From: CAG-177 sp003514385
Lineage (GTDB): Bacteria; Bacillota; Clostridia; Oscillospirales; Acutalibacteraceae
Direction: 5' to 3'
Assembly: GCA_051920445.1 (NCBI GenBank)
Contig: JBPPLN010000002.1
Location: 362,675 to 426,674 of the forward strand
DNA: 64,000 nucleotides
Under the pieces are notes generated by a model, which was not told where the DNA came from, searched no databases, and saw only the letters and a program-made list of their open reading frames with translations. Positions 25,018 through 33,740 of the stretch are shown one piece after another; position 1 is the first letter of the stretch; each line of letters begins with the position of its first letter. The translations under genes and the position numbers were made by a program.

Positions 25018-25602
25018 TCAACAGCACGGGATAAGGTCGCCGCCCATGCACTCGCAGCAGCAGTCGGCGCAGAGCAGACCGGAGCAGACATCGCAGGCAC
25101 TGCATCCGCTCGACGATTTGCGGGCGCTGCGGAAGCCGCCGTTTTTCGACGAATCGAGATTTTCCTTTGCCGCCGCATATTCGCGGTTGTTGGGATCCAT
25201 TCTGCACGCGCGGTCAAAATTCTCAGATGCATAGTCGAGCCAGCCGCGCCTCTGCTGAGCCGCTCCCTTGAGATAATACCACTCCGCGGTGCGATACTGC
25301 TCGGGAATTCCGTCGAGCAGAACCAATGCGTCCTCTATCCTGCCGCTGCGTATTTTTTCGCGTATATCAGACAGGTCGGACATATTGTTCGCATATGATG
25401 AAGAGCGCGAAGACGATGAAGAAGAGCCGCCGAGTCCGCCCCGGAGCATGACTATCTGGTCATATGCGTCGTTGAGCTCCTGCATTTTGCCGTCGTCCGA
25501 CGAGTCGCTGTATTTGCGGGCGAGCTCGCGATAAGCGTTTCTTATCTGCTCGTCACTCGCCGTGTCCGGTACTCCGAGAACCGAGAACGGATTCTTTTTC
25601 AT
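25018..25602 (-). CDS. J-domain protein lacking the HPD motif, with Cys-rich tail
   Basis: The 194-residue protein begins with a J-domain (FSVLGVPDTASDEQIRNAYRELARKY), but the HPD tripeptide that stimulates Hsp70 is missing: the segment reads KYSDSSDDG. A Gly/Ser-rich linker is followed by a TPR-like helical repeat (about 85-150) and a C-terminal cluster of about eleven Cys (CSACDVCSGLLCADCCCEC). Without HPD it probably acts as a binding adaptor. The first 50 bases overlap the 3' end of the DUF5685 gene, so the two are made together, a pairing that recurs in Clostridia. Confidence 0.8.
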   Translation of the reverse strand: MKKNPFSVLGVPDTASDEQIRNAYRELARKYSDSSDDGKMQELNDAYDQIVMLRGGLGGSSSSSSRSSSYANNMSDLSDIREKIRSGRIEDALVLLDGIPEQYRTAEWYYLKGAAQQRRGWLDYASENFDRACRMDPNNREYAAAKENLDSSKNGGFRSARKSSSGCSACDVCSGLLCADCCCECMGGDLIPCC

Positions 25603-26464
25603 TCTTCACACCCTCTTTCTTTCTGAATACTTCCGTCTGCGAAGCAAACATTCCGTCGCAGACCACATTTTCTATTATATCCCCGAATCGGTTGAACTTC
25701 AGTTCGTTCAACGCATTTGCCGTCTCGCCCGCCGTGAGGTCAAGACGCTCTTCGGCAAATTTTCTGAACTCATCGCCCGAGAGGCTGTTCGCATCGGGGA
25801 ATTTTGCTTTTAGCGGATTATATGACCCACTCTTTATATCCTTTTCGATATCGTCAACGGCATCGAGCAGATATATCCACCTGCCCAGAAGATAGCCGAA
25901 ACGCCACAGCTGTATTTTGTCCTCGCCGTAGTATCCCTGAGAAAATATTGCGGCGAGCATCTTACCGGACGGATCCGCCGCCTCGTCGAGCGACGCCGTG
26001 CCGGATTTTTCGATTTTTTGCTGTTCTTCCATTGCGGCGGCGACGGCGCGGTCGAGCATCTCCTGCCGTTTCGCGGCTTTTTTGTGCATGAGCGAAAGCG
26101 CGGGCTTTATAAGCCGGCACGCAAGGCGTTTGAAGAATCCGCCATCCGCGATATCGTCGAGCAGTTTATAATAAGAGACGATTATAACGACATCGGCACT
26201 GCGCTCGAGCTCCGCATCGTCGGTGCATTTGAGGCAATTCTTCGCGGGGTTCACGCAGCAGCGTCCTTTTTCAAATTTTCCGCACTGCTCCTGAAGAGCC
26301 AGGCGAACTATCGAAAGAAAAGTGAAATCGTAGCTCAGAAGCATTCTCGCTATCGGGGTATAGAGTCTGCCGAGCACTCTGCACTCGGAGCAGTATACGC
26401 CTCGGTAAAGCTCATAATCCTTGATTTTGAGCTCGGGCTTGAAAGCTTTGATATAGCCTGTCAT
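25553..26464 (-). CDS. DUF5685 family protein
   Basis: The 303-residue protein starts with MTGYIKAFKPELKIKDYELYRGVYC, the DUF5685 opening, and has a Cys set CSEC...CGKFEKGRCCVNPAKNCLKC that could bind a metal. The remainder is helical with a conserved RFGYLLGRWIYLLDAVDDIEKD segment containing acidic residues, reminiscent of isoprenoid-synthase-like helical folds; this is a visual analogy only. The ATG at 26464 follows GGGGGAAAAG; an upstream TTG has no support. The gene overlaps the J-protein gene by 50 bases at its 3' end. Confidence 0.82.
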   Translation of the reverse strand: MTGYIKAFKPELKIKDYELYRGVYCSECRVLGRLYTPIARMLLSYDFTFLSIVRLALQEQCGKFEKGRCCVNPAKNCLKCTDDAELERSADVVIIVSYYKLLDDIADGGFFKRLACRLIKPALSLMHKKAAKRQEMLDRAVAAAMEEQQKIEKSGTASLDEAADPSGKMLAAIFSQGYYGEDKIQLWRFGYLLGRWIYLLDAVDDIEKDIKSGSYNPLKAKFPDANSLSGDEFRKFAEERLDLTAGETANALNELKFNRFGDIIENVVCDGMFASQTEVFRKKEGVKNEKESVLGSRSTGHGE

Positions 26465-26553
26465 CTTTTCCCCCAAAAAGTTTTCTGTGTCTCTTTAGCT
26501 TATTTTATATCAAAGAACCACAAAATCGGTTAACGCTTTGTAAACTTTTTGCT

Positions 26554-26994
26554 TCAATCCTTGCAATAGTGCTTTTTCAGATGCTTTACCGCCTTCTCGT
26601 AGCCCTCAAAGCCGAAGCCGATATATGTTTTGACGCAGGCGGGGGTTATATATGAATTCTCGCGGAACTCCTCGCGCGCGGAAATATTTGACAGATGCAC
26701 CTCGACCGTCGGAATACCGACCGCCTTGAGCGCGTCATGTATCGCGATGCTCGTATGAGTATAAGCCGCGGGGTTGATTATTATCGCATCGACTTTTTCA
26801 TAATACGCCTGCTGGATTATGTCAACGAGCGTACCCTCGTGGTTCGACTGGAAAAACTCCGGCTCCATGCCGTTCTCTTCGCAGCGCGCGCGGATATATT
26901 CAACAAGATCGTCATAAGTCTGTCTGCCGTAGATATCCGGCTCCCTTATGCCGAGCATATTCATATTGGGTCCGTGAATAACATAAACCTTCAT
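26554..26994 (-). CDS. aroQ: Type II 3-dehydroquinate dehydratase
   Basis: The 146-residue enzyme converts 3-dehydroquinate to 3-dehydroshikimate in the shikimate pathway. Seen in the sequence are HGPNMNMLGIREPDIYG with the catalytic Tyr22, FFQSNHEG, NPAAYTHTS, and EVHLSNISAREEFRENSY with the catalytic His and Arg. The length is standard. AAAGGAAGAGG lies upstream of the ATG. It stands alone among unrelated genes here. Confidence 0.95.
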   Translation of the reverse strand: MKVYVIHGPNMNMLGIREPDIYGRQTYDDLVEYIRARCEENGMEPEFFQSNHEGTLVDIIQQAYYEKVDAIIINPAAYTHTSIAIHDALKAVGIPTVEVHLSNISAREEFRENSYITPACVKTYIGFGFEGYEKAVKHLKKHYCKD

Positions 26995-27021
26995 TTATAA
27001 CCTCTTCCTTTCAGAATTGAA

Positions 27022-27050
27022 TTGATTTATTGCCTGTTCGGTGATAAAAT
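27022..27050 (+). promoter_or_regulatory. Promoter of the aldose epimerase gene
   Basis: TTGATT and TAAAAT are separated by 17 bases, about 50 bases upstream of the start. Confidence 0.55.
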
Positions 27051-27100
27051 TACTTCGTAAAGATAAAATCCGTGACGCAGGTCACAACAGGAGTGAAAAT

Positions 27101-27952
27101 ATGATATACACGATTGAAAACGAATTTCTTCGCGTCAGCGCGGAGGACGACGGAGCACAGCTGAGCTCGATCGAGCTCAAGGAAAACGGAAAAGAGTTTC
27201 TCTGGCAGGGCGATCCGTCCGTCTGGTACGGCAGAGCGCCGGTTCTCTTCCCGATAATCGGCCAGCTTCTGGACGGAAAGTATCGCTACAGCGGCCGCGA
27301 ATATGAGATGCCGAAGCACGGCTTCGCGCGCCACTCGGTGTTCGCTCTCAAAGAGCAGAGCGAAGATTCCATGACCTTCTCCCTCGCGTCGAGCGACGAG
27401 ACGAGAAAGTGCTATCCGTTCGAGTTTAAGCTGCTGATAAAATATTCCGTCAGCGGGCACACGCTCCGCTGTACGAGCACCGTCATAAACAAGACCGACG
27501 GCGAGATGTATTTCTCGATCGGCGCGCACCCCGGCTTCAACTGCCGCATAGGCGACGCGATAGAGTTCGAAAAAGGCGAAAATCTTCGCACGATGAGAAT
27601 AGATTCAAGCTCCATTCTCATGGACGAGACTTTCCCGGTCGAGCTCGAAAACGGGCGCACAATAAGGCTCACCGAGCATATTTTCGACAAAGATGCGCTT
27701 ATCCTCGAGGGACTTAATTCAGAGAGCCTGCGCCTCATCAGCAGCGACAGAACAGTAAAATTCACTTTCGGCAAAGCGCCCTATCTTGGAATATGGGCTA
27801 AGCCCAACGCGCCCTATGTCTGCCTTGAGCCGTGGTACGGAGTCAATGACAGCTGTGACAAAAAAGACTCTATAGCCGAAAAGCGCGGCATCGAGAGGCT
27901 CGAAAAGGGCGAGACCTTTTCGTTCGACTGGACTGCCGAGCTTGAGGGCTGA
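27101..27952 (+). CDS. Aldose 1-epimerase family protein (LacX-like)
   Basis: The 283-residue protein is a galactose-mutarotase-fold protein of the LacX/YeaD-like branch. Characteristic parts are LFPIIGQLLDGKYRY, KHGFARHSVF, the catalytic-type His in FSIGAHPGFNC, and the acidic C-terminal WYGVNDSCDKK. It would interconvert anomers of a hexose or sugar phosphate. The ATG at 27101 has AGGAG seven bases upstream; the open frame 20 codons further up has no ribosome site. It is monocistronic, with its own promoter and terminator. Confidence 0.85.
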   Translation: MIYTIENEFLRVSAEDDGAQLSSIELKENGKEFLWQGDPSVWYGRAPVLFPIIGQLLDGKYRYSGREYEMPKHGFARHSVFALKEQSEDSMTFSLASSDETRKCYPFEFKLLIKYSVSGHTLRCTSTVINKTDGEMYFSIGAHPGFNCRIGDAIEFEKGENLRTMRIDSSSILMDETFPVELENGRTIRLTEHIFDKDALILEGLNSESLRLISSDRTVKFTFGKAPYLGIWAKPNAPYVCLEPWYGVNDSCDKKDSIAEKRGIERLEKGETFSFDWTAELEG

Positions 27953-27970
27953 AAAGCAAAAAGTATACGG

Positions 27971-28003
27971 GACTGCCGTTTTCGGCGGCAGTCTCTTTTT
28001 TTA
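27971..28003 (+). terminator. Terminator of the epimerase gene
   Basis: GACTGCCG pairs with CGGCAGTC, followed by TCTTTTTTT. It also separates the convergent response-regulator gene. Confidence 0.82.
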
Positions 28004-28696
28004 TGCCTTGAAGCGGTAGCCCGCTCCCCAGACTGTCTCTATATACTGCGGATTTGAGCTGTCCGTCTCGATTTTATCGCGGATCCTGTTGATATGGACG
28101 GTGACGGTCGAGGTCTCGCCTATCGCATCGAGTCCCCATATTTTATCGAATATGGCGTCCTTGCTGTAGACCACATTCGGGTTTGATGCGAGGAACGTGA
28201 GCAGGTCGAACTCCTTGTTCGTGAGCGTGACCTCTTTCTCGTTGACGAAAACGCGGCGAGCGTGGGTATCTATCGAAAGCTTGCCGACATTTATAATATA
28301 ATTAACAGGCTCTTCGCCCTTTGAGGTCAGACGCTCATAGCGGGAAATGTGCGCCGTGACGCGCGCGACAAGCTCGGAGGGGCTGAACGGTTTGGTTATA
28401 TAGTCGTCCGCGCCGAGACCGAGCCCTCTTATCTTGTCTATCTCGTCCTTCTTCGCCGAGACCATGAGCACTGGGCACTCCTTGTGCTTGCGTATCTGGC
28501 GACAGACCTCGAAGCCGTCAATCCCGGGGAGCATGACATCGAGTATCACGAGGTCATAGTCCGAGCCGAGTGCCTTATCGAGTCCGCTCTTTCCGTCGAA
28601 CTCCATCTCAACAGTATAGCCGTTCGCCTCGAGATAATCGCGCTCGAGTTCGGCTATATTTTTTTCGTCCTCAACAACAAGAATCTTTTTGCTCAT
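28001..28696 (-). CDS. OmpR/PhoB-family response regulator
   Basis: The 231-residue protein has a receiver domain with the acidic pocket (VVEDE), phospho-acceptor Asp53 (LVILDVMLPG) and Lys in ITKPFSP. These are followed by a winged-helix DNA-binding domain (about 130-231, LTNKEFDLLTFLASNPNVVYSKD...VHINRIRDKIE...YIETVWGAGYRF). It is 15 bases after the histidine kinase gene's stop on the same strand but transcribed first: AAGGAGAGAGAAAA precedes its ATG. Targets are unknown. Confidence 0.93.
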   Translation of the reverse strand: MSKKILVVEDEKNIAELERDYLEANGYTVEMEFDGKSGLDKALGSDYDLVILDVMLPGIDGFEVCRQIRKHKECPVLMVSAKKDEIDKIRGLGLGADDYITKPFSPSELVARVTAHISRYERLTSKGEEPVNYIINVGKLSIDTHARRVFVNEKEVTLTNKEFDLLTFLASNPNVVYSKDAIFDKIWGLDAIGETSTVTVHINRIRDKIETDSSNPQYIETVWGAGYRFKA

Positions 28697-28711
28697 TTTT
28701 CTCTCTCCTTC

Positions 28712-30307
28712 TTATTTTGCCTGCGGCAAATCTATTATCACCTTGAGTCCGCCGAGCTCGCTCTCATCCGCGCGGATGGACGCGCCGTGTCGGTCGGTTA
28801 TCTGCTTTGTTATCGCGAGGCCGAGGCCGCTTCCGTTTTTGTGACCCGTCCGCGCCTTGTCGCCTCTGTAAAAAGTTTCGAATATCTTATCGCGTTCGTC
28901 CGCCGGGACGCCCTGACCGTTATCTTCGATAGATATCTCGGTGTGTCCGTTTTCGCCGTTTCTGACGGAAAGCATTATTTTAGCCGTTCCGTCCTCCGCG
29001 CCGTATTTGCGGCTGTTGTCGATAAGATTGTTGAGCACGCGCCTGAACTGGGCGGGATCGATATTTATCTTCCTGTCCTCGTCGCACTCGAAGTTATATA
29101 TAAACTCTATGTCAGCCTCGCCGAGGGTGTCGGCGACATAGGCGGTATATTCCTCGAAGAAGTCCTTCGCCTTTATCTTTTCAAAATAAAACGGCACTTT
29201 GTCAAGGCTGAGCTTCGAGAGCATCGAAAGCTCGGAAACGAGGGTGTCCATGCCCTGCGCGGTGTCATAAATGACCCCGACATAGTGCATCTTTTTCTCG
29301 TCCGTGTCGGCGATACCGTCGAGTATGCCGGAAGCGTAGCCTTTTATAGTGGTCAGCGGGGTGCCGAGATCGTGCGAGATGCCGGCGATGAGCTGCATCC
29401 TGTTCTCTTCGTATTTCTGCTGCTGTTCGACCGACTCCTTGAGCCGCTGGCGCATCTCTTCAAAGTCCGCGCAGACCTGACCTATCTCATTTTTGGAGCT
29501 GTAGGGCACTTTATAGTCGAGGTTGCCGTCGCGCAGCTCATGGGTAGCCGTCTGGAGTATGGTCATCGGCTCCATAATGCTCTTGAGCATGAGAATGACG
29601 AGCAAGCCGTTTGTTATGATTATCGCGACGACCGCAACGACCGCTGCGATGGCGATGACGTTATTGCCCTTTATCGGTATGTCGGAGCTGCCGCTGTAGA
29701 TGCCGGAGCTGACGATTGCGTTTAGATTTTTGTTGACTACAATTATTTTTACAATGCCCTCGCCCTCGACGGAAAAGACATCGGTAACGACCGTTCCGCT
29801 GTCGTCCGAGGTGACGAACGGGCTGTTTATATCGCTCAGGCTCTTGCCGCAGATATCAATGACCGCGCCGACCATCTCATAGACATCCGCTTCCACGGTC
29901 TTGTATATTATCTCGTCGTTCGCGAGGATCATAATATCCGAGCCGTCTCTCTGAATATTCGCACATGCGCCGAGAACGGCATCGCTTATTCTGTCCTCCA
30001 TGCCGCTGCCGGACTTGGTTATCCCCGCTCTGAGCGGAGCGATACGCTTTTTATCCATCGCGCCGAGCCTGTCGGTATCACTCTTTTTCGGAGTCTTTAT
30101 CTTGTCCTCAAGCGACGAGACATTGAACTGCGTCTTATAAAGCAGGTAAGAGCCGAACGACGGGTCGAACGACATCTTCGATGTCGAAAAATATGTTATG
30201 GACAATGTGGTCAGCAATATGACCGCGGTTATAATAGCCACGGGGATGATGACCATAAGCATATTCGACACGACAAGTTTGTTTCTGATAGACATATTTT
30301 TGAGCAC
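28712..30307 (-). CDS. Membrane sensor histidine kinase
   Basis: The 531-residue kinase has two membrane helices (about 15-40 and 220-245) around an extracellular sensor of about 180 residues, a HAMP domain (SIMEPMTILQTATHELRDGNLDYKVP), the HisKA box with the phospho-His in GISHDLGTPLTTIKGY, and HATPase motifs N (NLIDNSRKYG), G1 (IEDNGQGVP) and G2 (GSGLGLAI). The start is GTG at 30307 because AAGGAG lies seven bases upstream; the ATG four codons later is too far. It lies upstream of the response regulator on the same strand, forming a classical two-component operon. The signal is unknown. Confidence 0.92.
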   Translation of the reverse strand: MLKNMSIRNKLVVSNMLMVIIPVAIITAVILLTTLSITYFSTSKMSFDPSFGSYLLYKTQFNVSSLEDKIKTPKKSDTDRLGAMDKKRIAPLRAGITKSGSGMEDRISDAVLGACANIQRDGSDIMILANDEIIYKTVEADVYEMVGAVIDICGKSLSDINSPFVTSDDSGTVVTDVFSVEGEGIVKIIVVNKNLNAIVSSGIYSGSSDIPIKGNNVIAIAAVVAVVAIIITNGLLVILMLKSIMEPMTILQTATHELRDGNLDYKVPYSSKNEIGQVCADFEEMRQRLKESVEQQQKYEENRMQLIAGISHDLGTPLTTIKGYASGILDGIADTDEKKMHYVGVIYDTAQGMDTLVSELSMLSKLSLDKVPFYFEKIKAKDFFEEYTAYVADTLGEADIEFIYNFECDEDRKINIDPAQFRRVLNNLIDNSRKYGAEDGTAKIMLSVRNGENGHTEISIEDNGQGVPADERDKIFETFYRGDKARTGHKNGSGLGLAITKQITDRHGASIRADESELGGLKVIIDLPQAK

Positions 30308-30390
30308 GGATATTCTCCTTTTTTGAAAAGGTTTTCCACCGCCGCAAATGCGGAATATCGAAGCATCTGCGGTCAAAAATAAGCTCGGTG

Positions 30391-30810
30391 ATGATATTGA
30401 AAAACGGGTTTCGCTATGTCTTTGTCTTTCTCCTCGGCGCGGTAATATACAACCTCGTCGAGGTGATTTTCCGCGGCTACACGCACTGGTCGATGTCCGT
30501 AGCCGGCGGCTCGGTGCTGCTGATTTTTTATCTTCTGAGCGACTGGCTCGCCGCGCTCCACCCCGTGATAGGCGGCATGGTGGGCGCGCTCGTGATAACC
30601 TGCATCGAGCTTATCGCCGGGGTGATATTCAACATTCTGCTCAGGCAGAATGTCTGGGACTATTCGAATATGCCGCTGAATTTTCTCGGGCAAATCTGCC
30701 TGCCGTTTTCGGCGGTTTGGTTCATTCTCTATTTCCCGGCGGAATATCTGTGCCTTGCGCTCAAAAGAAAATTTGAGCCAAAAGAGCGAAATCAGTTCGA
30801 GGCGATGTAG
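30391..30810 (+). CDS. CmpB-like putative ABC transporter permease family membrane protein (PF06541 type)
   Basis: The 139-residue protein has four membrane helices with the conserved pattern GAVIYNLVEVIFRGYTHWSMSVAGGSVLLIFYLL and ELIAGVIFNILL...VWDYSNMPLNFLGQICLPF. This pattern defines the small putative type IV ABC permease family of Bacillota. No ATPase is adjacent, so a transport role is not supported by context. The ATG at 30391 is taken; a GTG one codon earlier is equivalent. Its 3' end overlaps the end of the convergent amidase gene by 19 bases. Confidence 0.8.
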   Translation: MILKNGFRYVFVFLLGAVIYNLVEVIFRGYTHWSMSVAGGSVLLIFYLLSDWLAALHPVIGGMVGALVITCIELIAGVIFNILLRQNVWDYSNMPLNFLGQICLPFSAVWFILYFPAEYLCLALKRKFEPKERNQFEAM

Positions 30811-33665
30811 TCGGCGATGCCGTCTACCGTCGCCTGGGCGAGCCTCTCCTGGACGGAATCCGACCAGAGGAGCTTGCACTCTCTGATATTGCTAACGAAG
30901 CCGTATTCTATGAGCACGGCGGGGCACTCCTCAATTCTCGTCACGCGGAACGGATACATATTCGTGCCGCGGTCTATCTTATTCAGAGTCGCCGAGCCTG
31001 CGCCCGAATATATGCTGCTTTTATAGGCGGAGACTATCCGTTTATGAACAGCTGACGCCAGCGGGAACGAATATGCCTGATAGTAATATGCCGTAGTGCC
31101 CATCGGGCTTGCGCTCTCGCTCGAGTCGCAGTGGACAGCGATAAACATATCGGGGTTCTTCGTCCTGCCCATATTCGCACGGGCGTTGAGAGAAACATAT
31201 GTGTCATTAGAGCGCGTCATAATTACAGTTGCACCGCGGGCTTCGAGCTTCGCTTTTATCTTCTGGGCGAGGAGCAGATTTATCTGCTTCTCGTATTTTT
31301 TGGAGCTGTTGGGGTTATATGCGCATATCGCGCCGGAATCGTTGCCGCCGTGACCCGCGTCTATCATAATGACACTGCCGCTGAGCGACGAAGAGGGCTT
31401 CGTCTTAATCTTGAGTGTAAGGCAACCGTCGGAAGTATAGCCGACGGAATAGCCGTAGAATCTGCCGGGGGTCCTGAGAGTCAGGCGCAAGGTCAGTGTT
31501 TTCGCCTTGCTGTCCGTTATCCACTGGGCAGCGGAGACTATCTTGCTGCCGGAGACATTGATTTTGCCGACAACATTGCCGGAATGGCTGAAGGTGATAT
31601 CAACATATTTTCCGTTGAACGCCGTCACGGCATAGAGCGAGCCGCCCGAAGCCTGAGACGAGGGGATATACGACTGGTTCTTGACCGCGACATTGAACGG
31701 AACTTTCCATGTGAAGCCGAATTTAATAGTAGTCGCGTCGGAGTTTGAAGAGCTCGAAACTACAGACACTTTGTTCTGCGGAAGATTATAGCCCTGAGCT
31801 ATCAATTTTGTCTTGCTCGCAAGTATATTTCTGCCGCTGGCGAGGCGGTAATATTTGCTGCCGCCGTAAGTATATTCGCTCGAAATATAATCAAACGTTC
31901 CCGCCGGGAGCGGAGAGCTGTAGGGCACGCAGTCGTCAACTACATTCGCGGGCATCGTCTCGCAGAGCGAGGTTATCTCGCACATCTTCGATCTGCCCGC
32001 AACACCCGCATAGGCGTATGGCGTGAGCATCTTTGACGGGTCGAAATCGACATTGCCGCCCGTGCTCGGAGATGTCGTTGTGCCGCCGGAGGGATTCGAA
32101 GGTTTATCGGTTGACGGATGCTCGGTGGTATCCGGCTGGGTCGGGGTCGGCTCGGGAGTCGGAATGACCGCGCTGACGCTGACGCTCGCGCCGCTCATCG
32201 TGGCGGAGAGCCCGTTAAAGCTCGCATATACTTTTATTCTTCCGAGCGACTGCACTTTTGATGTGCTCGCGGGGATCGAAATCTTGCCGCTGTAGACGGC
32301 GAAATCCGAGTTTTCGTCGAGCTTTGTGCCGTTTTCGTCCTGAACGAAATTAGACTGCTGCTTGAGCTTCACTTTCGTGCCGCCGAGGCTCGCCGTAACA
32401 TTCGAGCCCTTGAGCGCGGTCGCGGTGACGGTGATACTGCTGCCGCCCGGCACTTCCATAGATTTTGTCGGAGTCATCGACTCGAGTATCTTTATTTCAT
32501 ATGTAATGGTATATTTATGCGTCTTGCCCTTATGTTCAAAGCTGAACTCGTTCTTTCCTACCTTGAGCTCGGATTCGAACGAAAAATCGCCGTTTGCTTC
32601 GCGTTTTACATCTTTGCCGTTGAGCTTCAAGGGGCTCAGCGGGCTGCTTGAGCCTGTAAAAGTTATTTTCGATTCGTTTGTGGTCTTCGTGCTGCCCTCA
32701 AAATTTCTGAGTTCAAAGTCCTTTTCAAGCTCCTCGCGGCTGCGTTCCGCGATATATTTGAGAATCGCCGAAGCTAGGGAATTATCCGACGAGAAGAACT
32801 CATAGTCATACATGACCGTTCCAACACAAGAGTCGAGCGAATCGCAGGCATCGAGCTGTTCGGTTATCATCATCGCCTCATCCGTGCCGTCGGACGCAAA
32901 GAGATCTGCACGCACAGCCGCCGCGAAGCTCAGCCCGCTCCCGCGCGCGGAGTCGTTCACCCGTTCGAGCGAAGAGACATATTTTTCGCCCGCCGAGGAC
33001 TTGTCCGCCGGGAAGCTTATAAGAAAATCCGCAAATCTTGAATCGAGCACGGCCGCGCAGTCCGCCGCATTTGAAGCGTTGACAAAGAGCGCCGCGCTGA
33101 CTTTTTTATTTTCGGAATGGAGAGTGCCGACGGCGTTCTTTCTCTGTTCGGCGGTCATATCGCCGGAGAACGCCACGCAGTCGAAGCTGCTTCCGAGCGA
33201 AGATAATTCATCTTTTCCGAACTCGGTGCCGCCGTAAACAAGGCAGACATAAAGTCCCTGTTCTTTCGCTTTTTCGGAGAGCACTGAAATGACATCTATT
33301 TTCCCGTCCGAGCAGGCAAATCCGCTCTCTTCGGGGATTGCAATAAACACCGAATCAAAGCCTTTATTTTTTATATTTTCCGCCGCTTTTGCTATTATAT
33401 CGGAGTTTGTCTTTATATCGGAAGAGGACGAAAGACCGAGCTTGTCCGTTTTGACGAAAATTGCCGAAAGCTTCGCGGGTCGCGAAGTGACGAATTGGAT
33501 ATTGCCGCCGTCATCGCCGGTGACCTCGGTCGTGCCCGGCTTTTTGCCGCCGATAAGCGACAGGATTTTATCCGTTCCGACTATGCCCGCGCCAACCGCC
33601 ATGCTGACAAGCAGCAGGACAGCGACGGACATTATTATTACGGCATTTCTCTTTCCCTTCGTCAT
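30792..33665 (-). CDS. Large N-acetylmuramoyl-L-alanine amidase with N-terminal GHL10-like barrel
   Basis: The 957-residue protein has an N-terminal signal anchor (about 8-28), a barrel-like region (about 60-310, KLSAIFVKTD...GFDSVFIAIPEES...GLYVCLVYGG) that resembles degenerate GHL10 domains, a beta-rich segment with a Pro/Thr linker near residue 520, an SH3-like/AMIN-like region, and a C-terminal Amidase_3 domain (about 770-955). Zinc ligands appear as His in IMIDAGHGGNDSGA, Glu in YEKQINLLLAQ, His in IAVHCDSS and catalytic Glu in VLIEYGFVSN. It cleaves peptide stems from peptidoglycan outside the cell. GGAGGG lies eight bases before the ATG. It neighbours a GHL10 lipoprotein on the same strand. 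Confidence 0.9.
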   Translation of the reverse strand: MTKGKRNAVIIMSVAVLLLVSMAVGAGIVGTDKILSLIGGKKPGTTEVTGDDGGNIQFVTSRPAKLSAIFVKTDKLGLSSSSDIKTNSDIIAKAAENIKNKGFDSVFIAIPEESGFACSDGKIDVISVLSEKAKEQGLYVCLVYGGTEFGKDELSSLGSSFDCVAFSGDMTAEQRKNAVGTLHSENKKVSAALFVNASNAADCAAVLDSRFADFLISFPADKSSAGEKYVSSLERVNDSARGSGLSFAAAVRADLFASDGTDEAMMITEQLDACDSLDSCVGTVMYDYEFFSSDNSLASAILKYIAERSREELEKDFELRNFEGSTKTTNESKITFTGSSSPLSPLKLNGKDVKREANGDFSFESELKVGKNEFSFEHKGKTHKYTITYEIKILESMTPTKSMEVPGGSSITVTATALKGSNVTASLGGTKVKLKQQSNFVQDENGTKLDENSDFAVYSGKISIPASTSKVQSLGRIKVYASFNGLSATMSGASVSVSAVIPTPEPTPTQPDTTEHPSTDKPSNPSGGTTTSPSTGGNVDFDPSKMLTPYAYAGVAGRSKMCEITSLCETMPANVVDDCVPYSSPLPAGTFDYISSEYTYGGSKYYRLASGRNILASKTKLIAQGYNLPQNKVSVVSSSSNSDATTIKFGFTWKVPFNVAVKNQSYIPSSQASGGSLYAVTAFNGKYVDITFSHSGNVVGKINVSGSKIVSAAQWITDSKAKTLTLRLTLRTPGRFYGYSVGYTSDGCLTLKIKTKPSSSLSGSVIMIDAGHGGNDSGAICAYNPNSSKKYEKQINLLLAQKIKAKLEARGATVIMTRSNDTYVSLNARANMGRTKNPDMFIAVHCDSSESASPMGTTAYYYQAYSFPLASAVHKRIVSAYKSSIYSGAGSATLNKIDRGTNMYPFRVTRIEECPAVLIEYGFVSNIRECKLLWSDSVQERLAQATVDGIADYIASN

Positions 33666-33740
33666 TTCATTTGCCCTCCGTCAGAAAAGTTTTCACCAAA
33701 AAGGATGTGATATCCCCAATTTATAATAAGACAGTATACA

